This document shows, in pieces, positions 41,516-53,809 of a stretch of 64,000 bases of DNA (positions are counted from its first letter, which is position 1; every line of letters starts with the position of its first letter). Source of the stretch: Aphanomyces cochlioides. Taxonomy: Eukaryota; Oomycota; Saprolegniomycetes; Saprolegniales; Verrucalvaceae. The stretch lies in NCBI GenBank assembly GCA_019828595.1, contig JAHQRK010000011.1, positions 1,054,001-1,118,000 of the forward strand, given 5' to 3'. The notes beneath the pieces are model-generated. The model did no database searches, was not told where the DNA came from, and was given only the letters and a program-made list of their open reading frames with translations. Both the position numbers and the translations under genes were made by a program.

Positions 41516-43728
41516 ATGACACCAACCAAGTTTGTCTGGGCGGCGCTTTGTCTCTGCGTAGCTACAGGATATGGCGCGCAAACAACGCAATCATGTGGAT
41601 TTAATATCGTCCTTGCAAATAACTCTGGAGACTATGCGAACCAATGGTGCGTCCAGTGCACAGATAAGACAGACACGAATGAGACCTACAAGTGCGCGCC
41701 AGTCAAGAACTCGATGATTATTCGAGTGCATGAAAGCGCACAGTTCATTAGCGACACGACAGACCCCAACATACTCAATTGGACAGCGAATTTTGCCATT
41801 CTCGATAACTTGGGCGACAACACCACCAACGCCGTCCAGTCCATGTATGAGGTTGACCATGAACTGCTAAATTGATGGTTTTGACACAGGCGAGTGGAAG
41901 ACACAGTTAAGGGGCATGGACTCAAGATCGACTTCAAGAACTTCACAAGACTCCAGGGCCTAAATTCATTGTACGCTGTCGCTTGTTGAAGTGAGGATTC
42001 ATTCCGTGACTAGATATCTGGAGGGCGTGAACGTCGTCGATTTATCTCCCTTGGTGACGCTGAGAAACTTGTATGCCGTACTGGTTTAGCCGCCATTTGA
42101 CCTGTTCCCTATTGTAGATCCATCTCGAAGAGCACGCTTCCATCATCAATCAAGTGGGATAAACCAGCAAAGCTCCAATCTCTCTCACTGAAATCCTGCA
42201 ACTTCACAGATGACATGGCTCGATCCCTCGATCCTCAGTGGTTTGCTTCCCTCTCGAACATGTTGTGCCTGTTCTATACGAGCTTTGTCCTCACTGAGTT
42301 GTTCTAGAGATCTGTCCGGCAACAGCCTACGCAACATCACCAGCCTAGCTGCCCTAGCCGGAATCGCATCTATCCAAAGCATGTACGTCGAATAGCTCGC
42401 CTGCTGAGCTTACTTGTGTCGGCTCTAGCAATATCCAAGGCAATCCTATCGACGCATCGACTTATTCCCAACTACCAAGCTCGGTCGCATCCAAGTTTTT
42501 AAGGGACACAACACAATCTCCATCCCCAACAGAAGTCGCCCCATCTCCGTCATCGACGGAGGCACCGAGTGCACCTTCGAGTCAAAGCAGCACCACCAAG
42601 ACTTGGCCGATTATAGTTGGTATTGTTGTAGGAGTTGTCCTTATCGGAGGTGTTGCGATGCTATTCCTCCGTCGCCGACACCGCCTGAAGGAACAAGGAG
42701 CCACTCTTCCATCACATAGTACAAGTGGTGTTGATGAAGAAGGTTTGACTGCGGTGTACAATCTGAACCCGCTGACAACACCTCGCAATGCATCAGCGTC
42801 GCCCGAAGTCCCTGATCACACAATTCTCCCTCTCGAAAGGAATCGCGGGTACGAAATTGTTGAGCGTGGGGAAGTCCGTGGCATCAAACTGAACAATGGA
42901 TTGGTCCGAGGCGAATTCCGCGATCGCAAAGTTCTCGTCACCAAGTTCGAGCTCACAATTATGCCCGAAGAGGAAACCAAAGACAACGTCGCGACTAGTT
43001 TCCAAGGGAAGCACTTCGCCCAGGTGCTAGCTCGAGCAGCGACATTGAGTCATCCTAACATACTTCCTGCCGTCGCTGCTTCCAAAGCTTCAAGCGCGTC
43101 GCTTTATGCCATTTTTGATACCCCTGCTGATGCTACCCCCGTGTCGCCATTGACTGCATTGCTCCATCAACCCAACATTGATCTCACATGGTCTCAGCAA
43201 CTCGATATGTGTCTCGACATAGCCAATGCGATCGATTACTTGCACAGTTTGGAGTCATCACTTCCAAGTTTCATCCTGACCAGCAGCATTGTGGTTGTAT
43301 CAGAGACTGGTGAACGATCGACATGCTATCTCCACGTCGGCTCTTGGCTTCTTCCCACTACCTTGCCCACTCAACAATTTGGCACAAATAAATTGGCATG
43401 GACAGCACCAGAGATGCTGGTCGAGGACGGGCGACCGCGGGATGAAAAGGCAGCGCGCATGTTTTCACTTGGCGTTTTGTTTGGCGACATTGCGACCCGA
43501 CGACGACCGTACGTTGCTGATTGGCACGCAAAAGGACCAGTCCAAGCTGATATTGCACTTGCTCAAAAGCTGCAGACATCTCGTGATGCAATTGTGCCGC
43601 ATGATCTGGACAACATTGCGTCAATCGAGTTCAAGAATGTCATCGCGCAATGCCTTGAACGTGATCCAAGAGCTCGACCCACAGCCAAGGACGTCGTTGT
43701 TATGCTGACCCAGTGTCGCTATACGTAA
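41516..43728 (+). CDS. LRR receptor pseudokinase 1
   Basis: Six exons: 41516-41844, 41890-41970, 42014-42070, 42118-42261, 42308-42382, 42429-43728; about 661 residues. Signal peptide (MTPTKFVWAALCLCVATGYG), a Cys-containing and glycosylatable outer region, then leucine-rich repeats (NVVDLSPLVTLRNL; IDLSGNSLRNITSLAALAG), a Ser/Pro stalk, membrane span about residues 286-308 (IIVGIVVGVVLIGGVAMLFL) and a tyrosine-kinase-like fold about 350-655. VLVTKFE keeps the Lys, but the HRD loop (HSLESSLPSFILTS) and DFG (HVGSW) are replaced; WTAPEM and the end motif CLERDPRARPTAKDV are kept. So signalling must be scaffold-like. All introns inside the LRR part are phase 2. Confidence 0.83.
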
Positions 43729-44294
43729 AATATATGAATCATATATCGCGCTAATTGACTCATGGAGCTTCAGAGACCAAAAATGCAGTCGAACAAGTCC
43801 CTCCATGACTTGAGGTCTCGACCGCCACTTTGGCGCGTCGATTCGGCATCGGACGTTACATTTCTCATCTGCATACAAATTTCAAGTACAAGAAATCACA
43901 AGTTGAAGTGATCTTTCTTTTACAATTCGATTTTAATATTGGATTTTGTATGCCTTTCTTTCGTGCCGACATGACTTCAATTTTGGAAAAGACACACGAG
44001 GAAGACTCGTCCCATCAAGAAGGTATATGCATGCTTGCTGCTCCAGGGAACGACTGAAGGGCCCACGATAGGACTTAGAAGACCAGAAGAAACGCCACCT
44101 CCCTCGAATGCATCGTTCAACCAGCAAGAAAGATCCTCGTTTGTGAAAGCTAAAGCCATGAAAAATGACGTATCGTCGTAGGAGGATTCAATCGAAGTCT
44201 CCTCGTGGGAAGGGGCGGTCGATTCAACAACCTTGCAAAAAACAATGCGATAAAAGTCGCAGCTCCAAGACCCATCAACACGCCTAGCTTAAAG
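43729..44294. other. Intergenic, unresolved 5' end of next gene
   Basis: Short open pieces with disordered-protein character (e.g. RPEETPPPSNASFNQQERSS near 44,070-44,130) may be upstream exons of the next gene. I could not join them with consistent phase. Confidence 0.3.
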
Positions 44295-45455
44295 ATGGAA
44301 AGTCGTACTCAAGAAGAGATTGCCACACCAGTGAATAGAAGTCGAATGTGCTGGTCCAAGCCCCCATCTGCAGCAACAGGAACTCCAGCAACGAATCGTC
44401 AGGCAGCTACACCAGCTCAAGAGCCCACGCCTGTTGTGGAAGCTACCCCAACCGAATCGCCTAGCGAATCGCCGCTACTGAAACACGACGGCGATGGCAA
44501 TGAATCACATGCAGCTTCTGCTGCGGAAAATTCAATTAGCAAAACCCAAGTGACTACGGACAGAAGGAATATCGACGAAAAAATGCAAGACTACACTGAC
44601 CCATTTCTTTCCAAGACTGGAAAGTGGGGTGACGATGCCATTGAGGATGATCTTCAACGAAACCAGAACGCCCAGCAACTTGCAGTGGAAATGACTACGA
44701 GCCAAAAGAGTCACGAGCCTTACGATTCATTCTCGAGCTCTGTATGGTCAGCTAGCTCGTGGTCGAGTCGAACAGCGTATTCTCGGCGAGAACTTGACCG
44801 AGATCTACGTCCGAATTCACATGTAGTTTCCTGCCAAAACTACATGTGGGCGAAAGACCATTGTTCAAGCAATGACACATTAGTTTCTCCATGGAATACA
44901 TCACCATTGCCAGCGCCAATCCAGCCAATTCGAATCCTCAAGCGTGACCAAGATCGTAAATCAGCTACACACGAGCCACAAGAAAAAAGTACACCAACAT
45001 TGCCCGCACAAGGCATTCCAATTGACCCAACTGAACCTGCTGGCAATGAAGCAAAACAAACAAAGACCACAGAAATAAGTTGTGATGAAAAAGAAAAGAC
45101 AAAAGGCAATGAAACACAGTCAAGAACACTTCCTGAAAAGAATCACATCGAAAAATCAAAGAAAGGAGCCTCGTCTCGCAATCACCGTGCTCCTTCCAAC
45201 AATACCTCAGCACACACACGCAAGGACAAGACGTCCAAGAATCGAGTGACAATGGTCTACCGTCCAAAGAAACAATCTCCAGCCACAACAACAGAAGAAA
45301 CACCATTTACTCCAAGTCCGGTCCAAAAGGGCGAAAATCCACAACAAACACAACAAGCTGCAGACATCTTGGCCAAGGACAACTCGCATTTGCGATTGCA
45401 AACTTCAGTGGCCACGCCCTTTGAAGAGAAGCGACGTCACATTGCAAGTGCTTAG
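44295..45455 (+). CDS. Disordered Ser/Thr/Lys-rich protein, unknown
   Basis: Open frame from about 44,169; the first ATG in frame is 44295, giving 386 residues to stop 45455. Composition is dominated by Thr, Ser, Pro, Lys, Gln and Glu with no hydrophobic core. A somewhat conserved-looking island is FLSKTGKWGDDAIEDDLQRN and, further on, SPWNTSPLPAPIQPIRILKR. The C-terminal third is strongly basic (SRNHRAPSNNTSAHTRKDK). It may bind RNA or be a scaffold; I do not recognise a family. Upstream exons are likely, so the true start is uncertain. Confidence 0.55.
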   Translation: MESRTQEEIATPVNRSRMCWSKPPSAATGTPATNRQAATPAQEPTPVVEATPTESPSESPLLKHDGDGNESHAASAAENSISKTQVTTDRRNIDEKMQDYTDPFLSKTGKWGDDAIEDDLQRNQNAQQLAVEMTTSQKSHEPYDSFSSSVWSASSWSSRTAYSRRELDRDLRPNSHVVSCQNYMWAKDHCSSNDTLVSPWNTSPLPAPIQPIRILKRDQDRKSATHEPQEKSTPTLPAQGIPIDPTEPAGNEAKQTKTTEISCDEKEKTKGNETQSRTLPEKNHIEKSKKGASSRNHRAPSNNTSAHTRKDKTSKNRVTMVYRPKKQSPATTTEETPFTPSPVQKGENPQQTQQAADILAKDNSHLRLQTSVATPFEEKRRHIASA

Positions 45456-46489
45456 TGCCTCTTTGAAATCTTCTGTTTGCATTACGATGAAGCGACCAGC
45501 TAGCTAATGTCTCAAGACCATGTCAATTGTTACGTCCTTGCAGCCCAATTATTCGAGTGAGTTACTTGCTAGTAGAACTAAGCATGTAACCCAGTCCACA
45601 GTCGATGTTCTTACCGCTGTGCTGGTTTCACTGTAGTGCCTCCTTGCAACAGAATTGCTTGCGGTGTAAGTTACGTCAATTAACTGTAAGTGTCAGTTAG
45701 GCCAAGCCAACAACAATCAATCAATTCAAACGGTTTATGTAGAAATCGAATGAGTAAATTTATCAAATTATACAGTTTATAGTAGTTGAATAACGCAATC
45801 AGACAGCATGTGCAACTGGAACAACCTCATTGATGACCTTCATGCGGACGACAGATTGCAGCGACATTTGCATACTTCAACGTGGTTGCTGGAAACGCGG
45901 TGAGCTTCGTCACCTTCTCAAGCTATAAACGTTCGTCAGTTAGTACATCGTGCTGCGCGCACAGTCTGCAGTGTGCCTGTCGTACAATGTACTTGGGCAG
46001 CTGATCCTTTATCATCTCTGGTCGAAATTCGAAGCAAATGCTGTTTGGTGTGAAACAGTTGCTTGACGTCGCATCTCCGGAGACTGCCCAATCATGACCT
46101 ATGATCCCGTTAAGACTGCCCCATGTCGTTCGTCTCAGTGCCTTGGTCGCTCATTCTTCCATCAATATAGCCTCAACTGCATGCTTTCCGCTCTCTTGTT
46201 GCTTCTAGGCAGCCGGGCGACATGTTGCGTCAACCTCCTGCTCCGCCCAACTTCGAACTACGTTTTCGTCAAAAATTAGCAGAATCCTAGTTCAACGTTT
46301 CACATTGCATTCGAATGAAATTCGGCTAATTTTAGTGAAAATCGGACTGAAATTCGGCGAAAACGGGCTTTCTCACCTTAAAAAGTACAATAATCAGGAT
46401 GCCGCAGCTTGTAATACTCGAGCCAGAAATGGCTCAGTCTTGACGGTCAGCGTTGTTGGCGAGCGTAACATTTTGAGGACTGCTGGAGC
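45456..46489. other. Intergenic, no gene seen
   Basis: No convincing ORF. Near 46,300-46,370 the phrase AAATTCGGC recurs with spacing (AAATTCGGCTAA, AAATTCGGCGAA). Confidence 0.4.
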
Positions 46490-48701
46490 ATGAAGTGGTG
46501 GAGACCGCTGTCGTTGACCGCCTCTTTGGAGGTGCTCTTTGTACAGGCTGATGACTGCGTCGTTCCGCAAGAAAATACACTCACGTCGTCCTGCTATGGA
46601 CTCTGTCAGACGTCGACCGCAACGAGCTGCATTCTACTTGGCCCCGACGATGCAAAGAATGGATGCTCGAACCAGATTCCAGATACATGCAAAGAGAACG
46701 TGAGCGGCTCTTGCGTAGTCTCGTGTCTGCCCCAGCCGCCAAACACAAGCTGGACCTTTCTTATTGGAGTACCAAATCGTCAAGACGCGAACGTTGGACG
46801 GATTCAAGCTCTGAACGATTTGGACATTGCACCATCCATCACGAGCATGTTCGTCTATCGATTGCATGCCTCGTCTTATTGTGCTCCTAGCTTTATTAGA
46901 CCGCGAGATGACATAGACAAACCGAAAGACGAGCTCCATTTATCGCCGACCAGCTTCCGCAACGCATCGAGCGTGACTTCAATGTACGTATCCGGTCGAT
47001 TGTAGTCCCAAGACGACTCACTTCTCCCGCAGAAACATTGAACGGATCATTGTCAAGAACATTGGCTCGATTAGCATCCTCTCGTCTCTCACCGACTTGT
47101 ACGTATTGAGCAGGTTGTGTAAACTGAACCCCCACAGGAGCCTGAGTAACGTTGCGTTGAGCGATGTCGGCGAATTCAATATACCCAATCCCCCAGAGTC
47201 ATTGGAAACTCTGTACGCGTGTCTTTCTGCATTCATCGTGCTCACAGCTTCGTTTCCAGGGATCTCTCTCTCAATCAACTGACTGAAATCCCCTCTTTCA
47301 TCTACAACAACGGAAACCTTCAAAAACTTAACGTCTCGGGCAACCCTCTATCAAATATCCATGTCACCAGTACACAACTGCGCTTCCTGAAGAACCTGAC
47401 CTCGTTCGCCGCCAAAAATGTTGTTGTGACGCAAGCCTGTAACCCCGGTTACACCAATACAACTTGGAATCGCTACGCGTTTTGCGTCAAACGTACCCAT
47501 CTATCGATCTTATCATTCATTAACGTCATGTGCCGTAGCCGACGATAGCGATCTGACTGAGCCTGAAAGTGGCAGTGCATCAGGTGCACCATCTCCTACT
47601 CCGGCACCAACCAAAGCTACCTCGAACAAGACCTTTTTGGCCTTTGTCGGCCTTGGGACTGCCGTCGGCCTTGGCATTTTTATCTACATGGCCATTTTCT
47701 TTCGGTCACCACGACGCAAAAGTGCCGCACCATCGATTGCCGCGACGCCTGCTCGTGTTTCTCGGACGTCATCTGCCGGCGAGATGTCGGTGCTTCACGT
47801 CATGGGCGGTTCCCTCACGGACAAAAAGTACTACCCAGTACAAACTGTCCGCATCCCTGAAAGTGAGCTCGTGGGCACTCCCCGCGATTCGTCGTCGAGA
47901 TCGACTTGGACGATGGCATCTTTCCGCTCCTTATTTACTGAAATTGTCTACCCTGAGCTTGTCGTCACCGACGAACCGATCCTGGTGAAGCACGACAAGT
48001 TTGACATTGTCGCAGGCAAGTACAAGGGCAAGAAGGTGCTTGTGCATCGCCTCCAGCCCATGGCACATGACAAATCGTTCCTTTTCCTCTCACTCCTCTC
48101 AACGCTTCGTCATCCGCGACTTCTCTCAGTTGTCGGTGTCTCCTGGTGCGCTTTAGACGAAAAGACTGGTGGCATTCAAGTGGATGTTGCTTGCGAATCG
48201 GTTGACAGTGGCCTCCTCCAGACGTACCTCAAAGCTACAAGAGCACTTGACACTTGGGCACATGGCCGTCTCCAGCTTGTCCATGACATTACCCTTGGCC
48301 TGATGCATATCCATGAGCACAGTCTTCTCTACGGCGGTGTGACCACGTGCTCTCTTCTCATTGACTCTACCCTTGGATGCAAGTATCACACGATTGCGCT
48401 GGCGTACAAGATTCCGTTTCCATCGCGGTCGACGCTCCATGTCGCCCCTGAGGTTGCAGCTGGCGAAGAATTCACAGAGGCTGCCGACATGTATTCATTG
48501 GGCGTGCTTCTTGCTCAGGTTGATGTCGGCGGCGGTGAAGACTGGACAACTCGTGAGGATGTTCTGTTCTCTCCAAACTGCCCAGACATCGTGCTACAAC
48601 TTGCCAAAGCATGTCTGGATCCCAACCCAAGACAGAGACCTAGTGCGAGCTTTGCGTATGCCATGATTTGCAAGGAGGCGGGAACGATCAATGTCTTATG
48701 A
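46490..48701 (+). CDS. LRR receptor pseudokinase 2
   Basis: Six exons: 46490-46848, 46900-46983 (or from 46891), 47033-47098, 47138-47212, 47260-47492, 47539-48701; about 659 residues. Signal-like start (MKWWRPLSLTASLEVLFVQA), a Cys-rich outer region, leucine-rich repeats (LSLSNVALSDVGEFNIP; LDLSLNQLTEIPSFIYNN), a Ser/Pro stalk, membrane span about 304-327 and a kinase-like domain. Here the catalytic Lys is Arg (VLVHRLQ), the HRD loop is EHSLLYGGVTTCSLL and there is no DFG, but HVAPEV, DMYSLGVLL and CLDPNPRQRPSASF remain. Exon plan and phases match receptor 1 five kilobases upstream, so they are paralogues. Confidence 0.83.
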
Positions 48702-49049
48702 AAGGGATCATCTTGCTGCTAGTTTAGTGTTTATAACCCAGTATATATATATCGCCCGACAAGGAGTGGCGTCAAGTACTCCGTTCTGTACACATCCTCC
48801 TGAAGTACCAAGCTTCAGGGATACGGTGGAGTTCATCGTCATGCCAATGACGAGATGTGAGAGGCCTGTTCTGCTGTAATTCGAGCTGTTTTCCTTGACT
48901 GGTAGGATGTGGTGGCTGAGGATAAGAATGCAGTGACAAGACCATTGGATTTGATTTTACTTGCACGAGGCAACTCTAGCAAGCTGTGTAGCCCAGTGGT
49001 GTTGTAATTCACGCCACAATTGAGTTCCCGAAGCTACCGTTCGCGAGAT
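48702..49049. other. Intergenic, 3' ends of receptor 2 and eL38
   Basis: No gene seen in 348 bp between convergent genes. Confidence 0.45.
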
Positions 49050-49371
49050 TTAGATGTCCTTGCGTTGAAGACCAGGGGGGAGCGATTGGGTCAACTTGTC
49101 GGCCTTTTCGGTATCGGTCACGCACAAGGTGTACAAGTACTAGACAAACAACATGTCGGTTCTCTCGTCCATCGTCTGCATGAATAGTTAGTTACCTTGG
49201 AGCAACGGATCTTGAACTTGACGACCTTGTCGGTCTTCTTGATCTTGACCGATCGGGCATCCTTTCGGCGCGCCTTTTGGAGGAAATCACGGATGTCGGT
49301 AATTTGCTTAGGCTATAGAGACAAACACAACCATGATTCCTCATGCTCAACGACATCCATCAACCTACCAT
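49050..49371 (-). CDS. RPL38: 60S ribosomal protein eL38
   Basis: Three exons on the minus strand: the ATG alone (49371-49369), 49312-49196 and 49139-49050, with two 56-nt introns; 69 residues. It reads [40 protein letters not shown] and [10 protein letters not shown], which matches eL38 over its whole length. The protein sits on the large ribosomal subunit. The first intron directly after the start codon is a frequent arrangement in ribosomal protein genes. It is too split to appear as a long ORF. Confidence 0.95.
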
Positions 49372-51233
<1,862 letters not shown>

Positions 51234-51385
51234 GCTCGTCATTATTTTCTGCTGAATTGATAATTGCATCCTTTGTTCCACCATCTCGTCCTTCTGACCC
51301 CAATAAGATTTGCATGGTATGAAAATCCATGGATGTTTTTATTACGTCCTGCGTGGACGGGTGCAACGCTATCATGGCTGCTGTC

Positions 51386-52161
51386 CTAGTGACCAGCGCA
51401 ACACCACTTGAGTTGGCGGCTATCAGGCATGCATTTCGTTGACACATTGGCCCATTTGCATTGACAAGCGTAGGCGCATGTTCCTACGGCAAGCGAGTAA
51501 AGCCACGAGTCTCCATGACTGACTCACCTGTCTCTTTGGACATCTTGACGCGGAGACGCTGTTCATTTGGCACATTCTCCCGAAAGAACATATAATCGAC
51601 CGAGTCGTTCCATTTCCTAGTCATGATCGCCATCAGTAAACCACAGTAGATGCTAATGCCGCACTGGTTTTCAAACTGCACGACTGTGAAGTCGCATTCG
51701 TTGCATCGAAGGTTGCTGCATGCCCTACTCGACGTCATGCTTGTAGCTCGCTGCTAGTTCCAACGTACTGCGCATTGACTGAGCTGCTGTTCACGCCGTG
51801 GTTCATCTGGGTGCCGCCCAAGTAGACACTGACGCATCTGAAGGCAAGCCATCATTACCTCGAATTCTGCTTGGTCGTACCGTTTTGTTGCCATTTTCGA
51901 CGTCATCGAGGCTGCAGTTGCCTTGGATGACGTGGTGGTGACGGCAGGACTTTTCTGTGTGGCTTGCTTGGCTGTCGTCGATGAAGCTGACGTGATGGAG
52001 CTGCTGTCCACGAGATCGAGAAGCTCGTCAATGTCCGACTTGGCTTTCGTCATGGACGCCACTGATGTTGGTTTTGTGTAATCAATTTGATTGTTGGCTT
52101 TGCGCAACGGTTTGTCCTGGACTGCGGACTCGACTTCATTCATGAGCTCTTCGAAGTCCAT
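51386..52161 (-). CDS. CFAP418: CFAP418 (C8orf37-like) cilium protein
   Basis: Five exons on the minus strand: 52161-51881, 51837-51769, 51724-51665, 51616-51528, 51483-51386; about 198 residues (human 207). It opens MDFEELMNEVESAV and DELLDLVDSS, matching the acidic N-terminus of the family. The conserved C-terminal domain (RMP-like) reads CVSVYLGGTQMNHGVNSSS, ACSNLRCNECDFTVVQF, WNDSVDYMFFREN and GTCAYACQCKW, with the family's paired Cys. The family acts in cilia and photoreceptors, consistent with a zoospore-forming host. The MDFEEL start is preferred over an in-frame upstream extension that overlaps the NMT 3' end. Confidence 0.88.
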
Positions 52162-52282
52162 GATCTTTCTCTCAAACAGGAATGCCCTGAGGAGCTGCAG
52201 GGAGAATATATTTAGCTTAAGCTGCTGCAAGTCAACTGGAGTTGGTTTCAAGCGAGGAAACCGACTCGATAAAGAAAGACTT

Positions 52283-53602
52283 CTACTGCAAGACGAGGCC
52301 AACCTTGTTGTGTGGCATGCGCGGGCAGCGCCAGTTGTACAAATAGTACTGCAACTCCCCGCTGCCAACGCCGAACTTGAGTTCGTCAAGGAATTCGTTG
52401 TTTTCCATCAAGTTGAGGGCATTAAAGACATCCATGTCGTCGCGCTTGGCCATGATCAAACAGTTTTGCATCAAGTCAACGAGCGGCATCGTTGTCGCGA
52501 CGTTGTAAAACGAGTAGGCGGCGAAAAGAGTCTTGTGCGTTTTGTTGCCGATGATAGTGGAGGGAAGATGGTAGAAACTGCAAAAGTCCGTCACTTTGTG
52601 CGTCGTAGGGTCTTCCACCACGTAGGTGTTCACGACGCCAGGACGAGGCAACAACCAATGAGCCACTTCGTGTTCGTTCATGTCAGCCTTGAGGTCGAAC
52701 TTCTTTTGGTATCGACGAAGAAGGCCTGTGACGCAAGAAATGTGCTTGGGCTGCATGGGGGAAAAGTTGGCCAACGTTGGCTCTTCTGGCAACTTGTACA
52801 TCTTGATCGTGCGAGTCATGGTCATGTTTGGCGCAAGATGGGAGAAACCCACTTCAATGCACTTCTTGGGGTTGAGATTGCGATGGTAGTAGCGGCACGT
52901 CGAGACGGGCATAGGCAAGACAACACCAGCAGTGTACACAGCTTGCCAGATGTTCTTTAGATTGACACGGCGGGTGATTTCCTTGATGAGGACAGGAGCC
53001 AGACGCTTGGTACGAAGCTTCTTGTGCACGCAGAGATAGTTGATTTCCGCCATTGGCATCGTGTGGTCGTAAATCTTGATCTTGGACGGAATGCCAGAAA
53101 TGAAAGCCATGAGCTTGCCAGTCTTTTCGTTGCGAACGCCGACGTGCCATTCTTTGTGAAAGCCAGGAGCCGTGAGAACCCACTTGAGGAAGTCGATGGA
53201 ATAGTCGAAGCGGAACATGTTGTCGTCATCTTCAACGTAGTTCTGATAGAGGAGGTCGTAAAGCTCCTTGGCTTCACCTTCGTCGGTCATATCCAGGTCG
53301 CACCATGCAAAACCAGCCGGCAATTTGAGTGGCGTTTGGCGAACATCCTGGACAGTCTTTGGTTCATCAATTGGAGCATGGTCGACTGGATTTTCTGTGA
53401 TGCTTGGGACAGGCTGCGTCTTCCAAAACTTGTAATCCGACTCGGTTTTCTTTGGTTTCGGCGCTGTGACCAAGTTGAGTTGCTTGAGCACTCGGAGAAA
53501 CTCTTCTTGCTCTTCTACAGTCACCAACTCGAGCGATTTGTCGCCTTCTTTGCGCTCGAGTTCAACTTCTTCAACATGATCTTCTTCCTTCCTGGATGCC
53601 AT
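52283..53602 (-). CDS. NMT: Glycylpeptide N-myristoyltransferase 1
   Basis: Intronless, 439 residues from ATG 53602 (an in-frame ATG 18 codons upstream is less likely). It has the NMT plan: acidic/basic N-terminus, YKFWKTQPVP, the signature EINYLCVHKKLRTKRLAPVL, VNTYVVEDP, TDFCSFYHLPS and FGVGSGELQYYLYNWRC. It ends KVGLVLQ, the usual C-terminus whose free carboxylate acts as the base in catalysis. The enzyme moves myristate from CoA to N-terminal Gly of proteins in the cytosol. A paralogue in opposite orientation lies 3 kb away. Confidence 0.96.
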   Translation of the reverse strand: MASRKEEDHVEEVELERKEGDKSLELVTVEEQEEFLRVLKQLNLVTAPKPKKTESDYKFWKTQPVPSITENPVDHAPIDEPKTVQDVRQTPLKLPAGFAWCDLDMTDEGEAKELYDLLYQNYVEDDDNMFRFDYSIDFLKWVLTAPGFHKEWHVGVRNEKTGKLMAFISGIPSKIKIYDHTMPMAEINYLCVHKKLRTKRLAPVLIKEITRRVNLKNIWQAVYTAGVVLPMPVSTCRYYHRNLNPKKCIEVGFSHLAPNMTMTRTIKMYKLPEEPTLANFSPMQPKHISCVTGLLRRYQKKFDLKADMNEHEVAHWLLPRPGVVNTYVVEDPTTHKVTDFCSFYHLPSTIIGNKTHKTLFAAYSFYNVATTMPLVDLMQNCLIMAKRDDMDVFNALNLMENNEFLDELKFGVGSGELQYYLYNWRCPRMPHNKVGLVLQ

Positions 53603-53809
53603 GGCTCCTTTTTGAATCCTGTGGTCGAGTGCACTGAAAGGACAAGGACTTGTCAAATTCTAATTGGTCAAAAATTCAGCACTTTGTCCAATCAAACTCA
53701 TGAATTTGGGGGTGTAGGGTTATGTGTAGGGGTTTAAGGGTTGGACTGAAGGGGTTTAGCGGTTCAATTTCCAAAACCCCTGCATCCCTAAAACTGACAC
53801 CCTTCGGCC
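53603..53809. other. Divergent spacer with telomere-like words
   Basis: 207 bp between NMT 1 and the saccharopine dehydrogenase-like gene. Around 53,706-53,760 the words TAGGGTT, TAGGGGTTTAAGGGTT and GGGGTTTAG follow each other, resembling degenerate TTTAGGG repeats. Confidence 0.4.

Noticed and set aside
44205..44294. GTG at 44205 as start of the disordered protein
   Set aside because: Nuclear eukaryotic genes rarely start at GTG; the next in-frame ATG or an upstream exon is more likely.
52091..53737. Plus-strand ORFs of 289 and 237 codons opposite NMT 1
   Set aside because: Antisense shadows of NMT 1.
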